From: Actinomycetota bacterium
GTDB lineage: Bacteria > Actinomycetota > Humimicrobiia > Humimicrobiales > Humimicrobiaceae
Reading direction: 5' to 3'
Assembly (NCBI GenBank): GCA_028696435.1
Contig: JAQVHC010000051.1
Coordinates: forward strand, 1-8,565
DNA length: 8,565 nt
The notes beneath the pieces were generated by a model. The model was given only the letters and a program-made list of their open reading frames with translations, ran no database searches and had not been told where the DNA came from. A program made the position numbers and the translations under genes. Shown here piece by piece: positions 1 to 5,683 of the stretch (the first letter of the stretch is position 1; each line of letters begins with the position of its first letter).

Positions 1-84
1 ACCCTTACTACCAAGGAGCGCCTTCATCTCTTTGCTACCTTCGTCAAAAAAATAGACATATTTTTTCGAATTTTTAGAAGTCAT
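1..84 (-). CDS. ppdK: Pyruvate, phosphate dikinase, N-terminal 28 codons only (runs off the window)
   Basis: Only the first 28 residues are present; the reading frame is open to the left edge. They contain KYVYFFDEGSKEMKALLG followed by SKG, which matches the conserved extreme N-terminus of pyruvate, phosphate dikinase (aromatic KYVYxF, acidic-Gly turn, then MKxLLGxKG leading into the ATP-grasp nucleotide-binding domain). The family interconverts pyruvate, ATP and phosphate with PEP, AMP and pyrophosphate in the cytoplasm, in either glycolytic or gluconeogenic direction. The ATG at 84 is preceded by a good Shine-Dalgarno (AGAGGGTGAT, 92-101), which fixes the start. Placement just downstream of glyS is a known arrangement in Firmicutes and relatives, although there the regulator gene yqfL often lies between; none is visible here. 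The identification rests on a short stretch, so PEP-utilising relatives cannot be fully excluded. Confidence 0.82.
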   Translation of the reverse strand, partial: MTSKNSKKYVYFFDEGSKEMKALLGSKG

Positions 85-91
85 CTTATTA

Positions 92-101
92 ATCACCCTC
101 T
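92..101 (-). promoter_or_regulatory. Shine-Dalgarno of ppdK
   Basis: On the minus strand the sequence AGAGGGTGAT lies 7 nt before the ATG at 84 and closely resembles the 16S anti-SD complement (AGGAGGTGAT). It is the strongest ribosome binding site among the gene starts visible here; glyQ, glyS, recO and the GNAT gene have weak or no such signal. Confidence 0.75.
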
Positions 102-138
102 TATTTTAATAATGCTAATTTAATAAACCTTATAATAA

Positions 139-166
139 ATTCTATAATTCCCTAAATATCTTACAA
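139..166 (-). promoter_or_regulatory. Candidate sigma70-type promoter for ppdK
   Basis: On the minus strand TTGTAA (166-161, 4 of 6 matches to the -35 consensus) is followed after 16 nt by TAGAAT (144-139, 5 of 6 matches to the -10). This would give a leader of roughly 45-50 nt before the ATG at 84. The -35 lies inside one arm of the dyad at 161-190, so a bound regulator could block it. In DNA this AT-rich weak -10/-35 look-alikes are common, hence low confidence. Confidence 0.35.
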
Positions 167-190
167 TTTCTGCAAAAAAACAAATTGTAA
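161..190. repeat. 9-bp perfect dyad upstream of ppdK (possible operator)
   Basis: TTACAATTT (161-169) and AAATTGTAA (182-190) are exact inverted copies separated by 12 nt, giving 21 bp centre to centre, about two helical turns. No T-tract after it suits a terminator, and the stem has one G-C pair per arm. The spacing suits a dimeric DNA-binding protein, and one arm covers the candidate -35 of ppdK. The function is inferred; chance is possible in AT-rich DNA. Confidence 0.4.
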
Positions 191-278
191 TATATTAACA
201 AAAAAATATAAAAAAATTAAGGGTATTTGATAATAAATAAGAAAAATTTTATATTGGCATCTCCTTGTTGACCGGCCG

Positions 279-401
279 GGCTACCTGTGGATTACCTGTT
301 TTTATGTATTTATTACTCCGATTACCTATCAGGATTACGTGCCCCGTGTCATTTGCCTGGATTATCTACCCGGATTACCTGCCTCCCTATCTTAATTATC
401 T
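279..401. repeat. Degenerate GATTACCT repeat cluster downstream of glyS
   Basis: On the plus strand GATTACCT or a one-base variant starts at 290, 320, 333 (GATTACGT), 360 (GATTATCT) and 373. Weaker copies are at 279 (GGCTACCT) and 394 (AATTATCT). Copies 320/333 and 360/373 are two pairs with the same internal spacing of 13 bp, offset by exactly 40 bp, which suggests a duplicated 40-bp unit that then diverged. The last weak copy lies in the final codons of glyS. On the transcribed strand the unit reads AGGTAATC. No open frame runs through it, and the copies are too close and uneven for CRISPR. Confidence 0.55.
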
Positions 402-2590
402 CCCCTGGCACTGTTAACAATAAGTTTTGAAAAATCTGCAAACATCATATAAAGGTCAACCGTTTTTCTTACCAGATTTATCCGGTTAGACCTTACTTTT
501 ACATCCTTATCCATAATAAGAATTTTATCAAAGAATGTATCTACTACGTCACCCAGTTTATAAAGTTCTTCAAGAATTTGCCTGTAATCTTTACTGCGCA
601 TAAGATTTTTTATTAAAACTTCCTTTTTACTGACAGACATAAACAATTCTTTTTCAAGCCCTTCTGTAAACAATCCAGGATTTACCTCACCCCGTTGTTC
701 TTTTTTATTTATTATATTTTTACACCTTACCATTGGAAGTATTATTCTTTTAATGTCTGCTTCATTAATAAATCTTTCCAGTGCATTATACCTTAAGTCA
801 ATATCAAAAATAGAATTACATCCCGCACCAAGAACTGAATCAAGAATGTCCGCCCTCTTCCCCTCCTTCTCAATTATAAACCTGTACCTTGTTATAATGA
901 AATTAAAAATTTCTTCCCTGATTCCATAATCCAGTCTGTTTTTAAAACCGGGATACTTTGAAAATAATTCCACACTATAATCTATTATATCCCCCAGATT
1001 AAAATCATATTTACCTTTAAGTATTGAAAGAACAATACCCTGAGCTTTTCTCCTCAGTGCAAAAGGGTCCTCAGAACCACTTGGTATCTTTCCTGCTCCG
1101 AACATTCCTGTTATCGTATCAATTTTATCAGCAATAGATAATATTAACCCGATATCATTTGAGGGCAGGATGTCTCCAGCAAATCTCGGAAGATAATGTT
1201 CAAATATTGCATCAGCCACATCGGCCTTTTCACCTCTTTCAAGAGCATACTGCCTTCCTACAATTCCCTGAAGGTTCGGAAATTCTACTACCATGTTTGT
1301 AACAAGGTCACACTTACATAGCATACTGGCTTTTCTGAGGTCTTTATAGAAATCATCATCTTTTTCATAGAAACTATTATTTTTGACTCTGCTAACTTTG
1401 ACACTCTCTTTTTCGCTGTTCTCTATTCTGCCACTCTCTTTTAACAAATCTGCAATATACACGCTTATTTTTTTCAGTCTTTCAGCTTTATCATACATAC
1501 TTCCAAGACCCGAAAAGAAAATTACACCTTTTAATTTATCAGTCCAGTAATCAAAATCATGTTTTTTATCCGCCTCGTAAAAATATGCTGCATCGCTCAA
1601 TCTTGCCCTCAGCACCCTCTCATTTCCTTTCCTCACATCTCCTTCATCCTTCACACCATTCTGCACAATTATAAAGTAGTTGCTCACATTTCCTGAACTA
1701 TCAAGCACAGCAAAATATTTCTGGTGGTGCTGTATTGCTTCTATAAGTAATTCTTTTGGAATATAAAGAAATCTATCTGGAAAACTACCGGTTATGACAT
1801 TTGGTATTTCAACCAGATTAACTACATCTTCCAGTAAATTTTTATCAAGAATGACCCTGAATTTACCTTTCCATACCCCATCTTCCAGATTTTTTATCTG
1901 ACTTAATATTAATTCTTTTCTTTTTGAACCTTTAACTATAACTTTGCCCTTATCCTCGACCAGTTTAAAATATTTACCGCTATCTTTTATAATTATAGGA
2001 CCGGGACTAATTGTCCGATGACCATATGTAACATTCGAGGAATTTAAATTCGCGATGTTGAAATTTACTACTCTGTTATCATAAAGAGCAAGGATCCACC
2101 TGATAGGCCTGACGAACCTGATATCGTAATCTGCCCATGTCATCTGCTTGCTGAATGTTAATGAAAGTATTGAATCCTTCAGTATTCCGGGAATAATATC
2201 CTGTGTTTTCTTACCTTCTTCCATAATCCTTTTCCCGAGGTACAGTCCCTTACCTTCAATCTCTATCTCTTCAAGTTCACCTACATTAAGACCAAGGCTT
2301 TTTGCAAAACCCCTTGCAGCATCCGTGGGTCCCCCTTTTTTATCCAGAGCAATTCCCACAGGCGGACCGGTAACTGTCTTTACTTCGGGTTTTTGTTTTT
2401 CACCAAGGCCTTCTACTACTCCAACAAGCCTTCTGGGTGAGCAGTAAGTCCTTACGGTTTCAAATTCCAGTCTGTTCTCTTTTAACTTATTTTCAAGAAC
2501 CTTTTTTAATCCATAAATTCCTTCTTCTACACAGGAAGGAGGAAATTCTTCGGTTCCGATTTCCAGCAGCAATTCTTTTCCTGTTTTCAT
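392..2590 (-). CDS. glyS: Glycyl-tRNA synthetase beta subunit
   Basis: This is the beta subunit of the alpha2beta2 bacterial glycyl-tRNA synthetase; it binds tRNA(Gly) and supports the catalytic alpha subunit encoded just upstream. The 732-residue product has the family N-terminus LLLEIGTEEFPPS (residues 7-19), the SPRRL stretch (51-55), TWADYDIRFVRPIRWI (151-166), GHRTISPGP (190-198), HHQKYFAVLD (288-297), RVLRARLSDAAYFYEAD (325-341), EFPNLQGIVGRQYA (436-449) and SGSEDPFALRRKAQG (504-518). A C-terminal DALR-like anticodon-binding part follows (about 620-725). It is longer than the usual roughly 690 residues, mainly through a hydrophilic insert at about 384-413 that contains an internal repeat (KES twice, ten residues apart). 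No clear Shine-Dalgarno precedes the ATG at 2590. A TTG five codons into the gene (residue 7), with AGGAAAAG before it, is an alternative start that keeps the conserved N-terminus. Confidence 0.97.
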   Translation of the reverse strand: MKTGKELLLEIGTEEFPPSCVEEGIYGLKKVLENKLKENRLEFETVRTYCSPRRLVGVVEGLGEKQKPEVKTVTGPPVGIALDKKGGPTDAARGFAKSLGLNVGELEEIEIEGKGLYLGKRIMEEGKKTQDIIPGILKDSILSLTFSKQMTWADYDIRFVRPIRWILALYDNRVVNFNIANLNSSNVTYGHRTISPGPIIIKDSGKYFKLVEDKGKVIVKGSKRKELILSQIKNLEDGVWKGKFRVILDKNLLEDVVNLVEIPNVITGSFPDRFLYIPKELLIEAIQHHQKYFAVLDSSGNVSNYFIIVQNGVKDEGDVRKGNERVLRARLSDAAYFYEADKKHDFDYWTDKLKGVIFFSGLGSMYDKAERLKKISVYIADLLKESGRIENSEKESVKVSRVKNNSFYEKDDDFYKDLRKASMLCKCDLVTNMVVEFPNLQGIVGRQYALERGEKADVADAIFEHYLPRFAGDILPSNDIGLILSIADKIDTITGMFGAGKIPSGSEDPFALRRKAQGIVLSILKGKYDFNLGDIIDYSVELFSKYPGFKNRLDYGIREEIFNFIITRYRFIIEKEGKRADILDSVLGAGCNSIFDIDLRYNALERFINEADIKRIILPMVRCKNIINKKEQRGEVNPGLFTEGLEKELFMSVSKKEVLIKNLMRSKDYRQILEELYKLGDVVDTFFDKILIMDKDVKVRSNRINLVRKTVDLYMMFADFSKLIVNSARGDN

Positions 2591-2656
2591 TTCATTTTCA
2601 TATCATTCATAACACATATATATTCACATAAAGCCAGAAATTAAAATTAAAATAAA

Positions 2657-2715
2657 TTATTCCTTTTTAATTATTCCTTCTTTTTAATTATCCCTTCTTA
2701 ATCATTCCTTCTTAA
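2657..2715. repeat. 14-bp tandem array starting in the last codons of glyQ
   Basis: Four adjacent units read on the plus strand: TTATTCCTTTTTAA (2657-2670), TTATTCCTTCTTTTTAA (2671-2687, 3 nt longer), TTATCCCTTCTTAA (2688-2701) and TCATTCCTTCTTAA (2702-2715). The last unit is coding: it holds the final codons and the TGA stop of glyQ (..LKKE-stop). On the transcribed strand each unit carries an SD-like AAGGAA or AAGGGA. The array therefore looks like repeated duplication of the glyQ 3' end into the spacer before glyS, followed by point changes. Confidence 0.8.
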
Positions 2716-3574
2716 GCAGAGGGTAGCCAAGCTTTTTTCTCTGCTCAAGATAAGCCGAACACAAAATTCTGGCAAGATTTCTTACCCTGGCAATGTATGA
2801 AGTTCTCTCTGCCACACTGATTGCTTCTCTGGCATCGAGTAAATTAAAAACATGTGAGCATTTAAGGACATACTCACACCCTACAAAAACAAGCCCTTTA
2901 TCCATAACTTTATGAAATTCTTTTTCATATTTTTCAAATAAGTCAAGGAGCATCTCAATTGTTGCAACTTCAAAGTTATATAATGACCACTGTTTTTCCG
3001 ATTCAAGATGTATATCTCCATAGCTTATATCATCAGACCATTTAAGTTCCCAGAAACTGTCCTTATCCTGGAGATACATTGCAACACGCTCAAGGCCATA
3101 AGTAATTTCAGCAGAGACAGGTTTAAGCGCCAGGCCTCCCATTTGCTGAAAATACGTAAACTGGGTTATTTCCATCCCATCTGCCCATACCTCCCATCCG
3201 AGACCCGCAGCTCCTATGGTCGGGGATTGCCAGTCATCTTCCACAAAACGTATATCATGCAGTTTCAAATTAATTCCAAGACTTTCAAGAGAACCAAGAT
3301 AAAGATCTATTACATTGTCAGGTGAAGGTTTAAGAAGAACCTGAAACTGATAGTAAAACTGGGTTCTGAAAGGATTCTCTCCATATCTGCCATCGGTTGG
3401 TCTTCTACTTGGTTCAACATAGGCAACATTCCAGGGTTCTGGCCCAAGACATCTAAGAAAAGTATCGGGATTAAACGTCCCGGCACCTTTTTCAAGATCC
3501 AGAGGCTGCTTGATGACGCAATTATTTTCCGCCCAGTATTTTTGAAGGTTAAAAATAATATCCTGAAAATTCAT
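2702..3574 (-). CDS. glyQ: Glycyl-tRNA synthetase alpha subunit
   Basis: This is the catalytic alpha subunit of alpha2beta2 glycyl-tRNA synthetase, a class II enzyme that activates glycine with ATP and charges tRNA(Gly) together with GlyS. At 290 residues it has the usual length. Visible family signatures are GAGTFNPDTFLRCLGPEPW (residues 30-48), EPSRRPTDGRYGENPFR (54-70), IRFVEDDWQSPT (108-119), GLGWEVWADGMEITQFTYFQQ in two parts (124-134 and 135-144), and the class II motif 3 region ITYGLERVAMYLQ (157-169). The ATG at 3574 fits the family N-terminus (MNFQDIIFNLQKYW). It has no Shine-Dalgarno but sits 8 nt after a good -10 element, so the mRNA may be leaderless. glyS follows after 111 nt, including a 14-bp tandem array made from the glyQ tail. 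No T-box is seen upstream. Confidence 0.98.
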   Translation of the reverse strand: MNFQDIIFNLQKYWAENNCVIKQPLDLEKGAGTFNPDTFLRCLGPEPWNVAYVEPSRRPTDGRYGENPFRTQFYYQFQVLLKPSPDNVIDLYLGSLESLGINLKLHDIRFVEDDWQSPTIGAAGLGWEVWADGMEITQFTYFQQMGGLALKPVSAEITYGLERVAMYLQDKDSFWELKWSDDISYGDIHLESEKQWSLYNFEVATIEMLLDLFEKYEKEFHKVMDKGLVFVGCEYVLKCSHVFNLLDAREAISVAERTSYIARVRNLARILCSAYLEQRKKLGYPLLKKE

Positions 3575-3582
3575 AGTTTCTT

Positions 3583-3611
3583 ATTTTAATAACATTAATT
3601 TTAATAGTCAA
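3583..3611 (-). promoter_or_regulatory. Candidate glyQ promoter, predicting a leaderless or near-leaderless mRNA
   Basis: On the minus strand TTGACT (3611-3606, 5 of 6 matches to TTGACA) is separated by exactly 17 nt from TAAAAT (3588-3583, 5 of 6 matches to TATAAT). Only 8 nt (AAGAAACT) separate the -10 from the glyQ ATG at 3574, so transcription would begin within a few nucleotides of the start codon or on it. This agrees with the lack of a Shine-Dalgarno. It would drive glyQ and probably glyS. Confidence 0.6.
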
Positions 3612-3731
3612 TCAAAGCACAATCATAAAATCGCTATTCTAATATTCCAGCATCAATCAGAACAAATTGGAACAAACCGGCATAAATGACAGCTTTAACA
3701 AAAGTAATAACATTCCTATTGCAATCCTGTA

Positions 3732-4514
3732 CTATATCCCTAATTTCTTTAAATAATTAAAACTACTTATATCACATTCTGTGTGATAAAGTATATAATC
3801 TTCAATCAGCTTGTATATCTTTTTAAGGGTGAAGGCATTTACTTCAATTTCCCTGAAATCTTCAATTTTTAGATTAAATAAATCATACAGAAATCTGTAG
3901 TCCGAAACATTTAAAATTTCCTTTACCGGTAGCGAATTTGCACAGTTATTACATAAAACTCCTCCATACCTTACTGAAAAATAAATTTTGTTTCCCGCAA
4001 AAGAATATAGATTTTCTAATTGTTTATTACATTTACTGCAGTTTTTAAGCAGGGGCATTAAGCCTATAATTCTTAAAAACTTGATCTCAAAAAAACACAT
4101 AATTTTTTCAAGTGCCTGGATGTCTTCCTGCGCAGCATTATTTATTTCATTAAAACAGACATAAATTAATTTAAATAAAAGAGGAGATGAGTCCCCACCG
4201 GGGACCTGGGTTTTCAGAACAATTTTGCTAATTATTTCACAGAATATGAATTTATAGAAATCAGAAGCAATATTTTTAAAGCTTTTTAATATTTCTGCCT
4301 GGGTTATGATATCAAGATTTCTTCCTTTTGTTACTTCCATCTCAACCAGATTAAAGAGCTCCAGTCTCCCACCAAACTTACTGTTTATTTTCCTGGCCCC
4401 CTTGGCTACTGCACTTATAACATCTCCCTCAGCCGAATACATCCTGACTATTTTATCTGATTCCCCGAGTTTATATGTTTTTAGAATAATAGCCTTTGCT
4501 TTATAAGATGACAT
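3732..4514 (-). CDS. recO: DNA repair protein RecO
   Basis: RecO is the recombination mediator that, with RecR and RecF, loads RecA onto SSB-coated single-stranded DNA at gaps. The 260-residue product has normal length. The N-terminal OB-fold starts with the typical YKAKAIILKTYKLGESDKIV (residues 4-23), then VAKGARKINSKFGGRLELFN (36-55). The C-terminal helical part holds the zinc-binding cysteines as two CxxC pairs, C159/C162 and C188/C191, with the usual GGVLCNNC context. The ATG at 4514 starts the conserved N-terminus; the upstream ribosome binding site is poor (GAGAAAG). A four-codon frame (ATG AGA AAG TAA, 4516-4527) ends one base before it. recO often lies just before glyQ in Firmicutes, as here, with a 157-nt gap. 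Its last codons and the spacer show a weak run of three roughly 11-bp repeats (about 3712-3742). Confidence 0.95.
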   Translation of the reverse strand: MSSYKAKAIILKTYKLGESDKIVRMYSAEGDVISAVAKGARKINSKFGGRLELFNLVEMEVTKGRNLDIITQAEILKSFKNIASDFYKFIFCEIISKIVLKTQVPGGDSSPLLFKLIYVCFNEINNAAQEDIQALEKIMCFFEIKFLRIIGLMPLLKNCSKCNKQLENLYSFAGNKIYFSVRYGGVLCNNCANSLPVKEILNVSDYRFLYDLFNLKIEDFREIEVNAFTLKKIYKLIEDYILYHTECDISSFNYLKKLGI

Positions 4515-4534
4515 TTTACTTTCTCATCTGTAAG

Positions 4535-4572
4535 AGACACCTTTTTATAAGATAAGAGGTGTCTTTTTATTT
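4535..4572 (+). terminator. Intrinsic-terminator-like hairpin pointing rightward, in the recO leader
   Basis: Arms AGACACCT (4535-4542) and AGGTGTCT (4557-4564) are exact complements. With a G-U and two A-U pairs the stem extends to 11 bp around an 8-nt loop (4546-4553). On the plus strand the stem is followed by TTTTTATTT (4564-4572), as in a rho-independent terminator. All genes here are on the minus strand, where the same hairpin sits in the recO leader and is followed by CTTACAG, not a U-tract. It could stop antisense transcription coming through recO, or act as a leader hairpin that buries AAGGTG, an SD-like sequence. Confidence 0.55.
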
Positions 4573-4720
4573 ATCGGAATAATAATCTGCTTATCAGAAA
4601 AACTTTTTTGTCTGCACCAGAAATACACTCTTATTTACCAGGAAAAACTTTTTATTTCACGGAGATGCTTTTCTATGTTTTTTCTATATTTACAGGAAGC
4701 AGCTTCTTATTTATCAAAAA
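4567..4720. repeat. Degenerate ~21-bp repeat array from the deoC 3' end into the spacer
   Basis: A plus-strand unit like TTATTTAYCRGGAAAAACTTT recurs with its ACC/ATC/CAC/ACA core at 4573, 4593, 4616, 4637, 4658, 4692 and 4713, giving steps of 20, 23, 21, 21, 34 and 21. The copy at 4707-4715 contains the deoC stop codon and its last codons (GATAAATAA on the coding strand). An exact 12-mer GAAAAACTTTTT occurs at 4597-4608 and 4642-4653, 45 bp apart. Copies are strongly diverged, so I place boundaries only roughly. Confidence 0.5.
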
Positions 4721-5417
4721 TAGCACTGTATTCCTTTATTATATTAACACCACTGCTGGTCCCCAGTCTGGTTGCACCTGCATCTATTAGTGCCTGTGCA
4801 TCACTAAATGTTCTTATTCCACCGGATGCTTTAACTCCTATATTTCTTGTGACCACTTCTCTAATTAATCTTATGTCATCAAGTTCGACACCCCTCACTC
4901 CAAATCCGGTAGACGTTTTCACAAAATCTGCACCGGATTTTTCGATAATAGAGCACACCTCTTTAATTTCATCTCTGTTTAAGGATGCAGTTTCTATTAT
5001 GACCTTAATGTTAATATGTTTGTTGTATTCAGCTATCTGTTCACGTCTGATCACATTTACAACTATTTTAATTTCTCGCTCTACATAATCATAGTTGCCA
5101 CTTTTGACTGCTCCCAGATTTAAGACCATATCAAGCTCATCTGCACCATTTCTTACATTATTTCTGGCCTCAAATACTTTTGTTTCTATAGTATTTGCTC
5201 CCAGAGGGTACCCTACTACGGAACAGACTTTTACATCACTGTCAGCAAGTATCTTTTTTGCCTGTGTAACATAACATGGATTAATACATACTGCAGCAAA
5301 ATGGTATTTCCTGGCATTAATGCATAACTGTTCTATATCTTTTGCCGTTGCAACAGGACTGAGCAGTGTCTGGTCAATAGTCTTTGCTAACTGTTCTTTC
5401 GTTAACGTATTTACCAC
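4707..5417 (-). CDS. deoC: Deoxyribose-phosphate aldolase
   Basis: DeoC is a class I aldolase that splits 2-deoxy-D-ribose 5-phosphate into glyceraldehyde 3-phosphate and acetaldehyde, the last step in use of deoxynucleosides. The 236-residue TIM-barrel protein shows DELDMVLNLG (residues 93-102, with the catalytic Asp at 96), IETASL (141-146), FVKTSTGFG (165-173, Schiff-base Lys167), VKASGGIRT (195-203, second active-site Lys196) and the phosphate-binding RLGTSSG (217-223). The start is a GTG at 5417. The next in-frame codons offer no better choice, and the short AAGG only 3 nt before it is a poor ribosome binding site. No other deo genes (phosphorylase, phosphopentomutase) are present, so it is not in a deo operon here. 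Its 3' end is part of a degenerate ~21-bp repeat array. Confidence 0.96.
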   Translation of the reverse strand: MVNTLTKEQLAKTIDQTLLSPVATAKDIEQLCINARKYHFAAVCINPCYVTQAKKILADSDVKVCSVVGYPLGANTIETKVFEARNNVRNGADELDMVLNLGAVKSGNYDYVEREIKIVVNVIRREQIAEYNKHINIKVIIETASLNRDEIKEVCSIIEKSGADFVKTSTGFGVRGVELDDIRLIREVVTRNIGVKASGGIRTFSDAQALIDAGATRLGTSSGVNIIKEYSAIFDK

Positions 5418-5683
5418 CAGCCTTTCATCTGTAAACTTTAATAATTTATATAATTAATTTTAGCTTTATATCCTCTTCCGGCCCCACAGTGCTTTATCTG
5501 TTATGTCTGACTTTGCTGCACCACACCGGAACCCGAATTATTTTCTGATTTAAAAATTTTACCCATCATGTACGCTTTGAATTTTCTGTACCTATTTTTA
5601 CCTGCTACTTACTTGCTGCAGACAACTTACCACAAATAAATTCGTCTATTAACTGCAATTAGCTAGCTACAGCTTTGCTTCAG
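5418..5683. other. 266-nt spacer between the GNAT gene and deoC
   Basis: There is no gene I can support. It is of mixed composition with an imperfect palindrome around TAGCTAGCTA (about 5655-5674) just after the GNAT stop and a 22-codon frame (5501-5569) without a ribosome binding site. The end nearest deoC is AT-rich and carries TTACAGATGA (5425-5434), which also precedes recO. No clear terminator or -35/-10 pair was found. Confidence 0.6.

Larger units (their letters stand above)
85..391. other. 307-nt spacer between glyS and ppdK
   Basis: There is no credible gene. From the glyS side it holds a relatively G+C-rich patch with repeats of GATTACCT (about 279-401), an 8-bp palindrome CCGGCCGG (272-279), then a very AT-rich stretch (about 85-250) with a dyad (161-190), a weak candidate ppdK promoter and the ppdK ribosome binding site. 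No convincing intrinsic terminator for glyS is visible, so read-through from glyS into ppdK remains possible. The change in base composition within 100 nt is abrupt. Confidence 0.7.

Noticed and set aside
250..268. AAGGAG followed by ATG after the GATTACCT cluster (minus strand)
   Set aside because: The ATG begins within the SD-like sequence and the frame stops after three codons, so it is not a gene.
279..401. CRISPR array or integron-like repeats
   Set aside because: Units are 8-10 bp, diverged, and spaced 11-30 bp; there are no uniform spacers and no cas or integrase genes.
3310..3495. 61-codon minus-strand frame inside glyQ
   Set aside because: Same strand but a different frame, fully inside conserved GlyQ sequence; it is an overlap shadow.
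3660..3680. 10-bp near-repeat AACAAATTGG/AACAAACCGG in the recO-glyQ spacer
   Set aside because: Only two copies with two differences; too little to call an element.
3575..3731. A glycine T-box or other riboswitch before glyQ
   Set aside because: No T-box antiterminator signature (AGGGTGGNACCGCG) or terminator hairpin is present, and the candidate promoter lies too close to the start codon to leave room for one.
4675..5088. 137-codon plus-strand frame opposite deoC
   Set aside because: It lies almost wholly antisense to clear deoC active-site sequence and resembles no family. The other plus-strand frames opposite glyS, glyQ, recO, ybeY and pgpH are likewise shadows.
5501..5569. 22-codon minus-strand frame between the GNAT gene and deoC
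   Set aside because: No ribosome binding site, no recognisable composition, and a length expected by chance.
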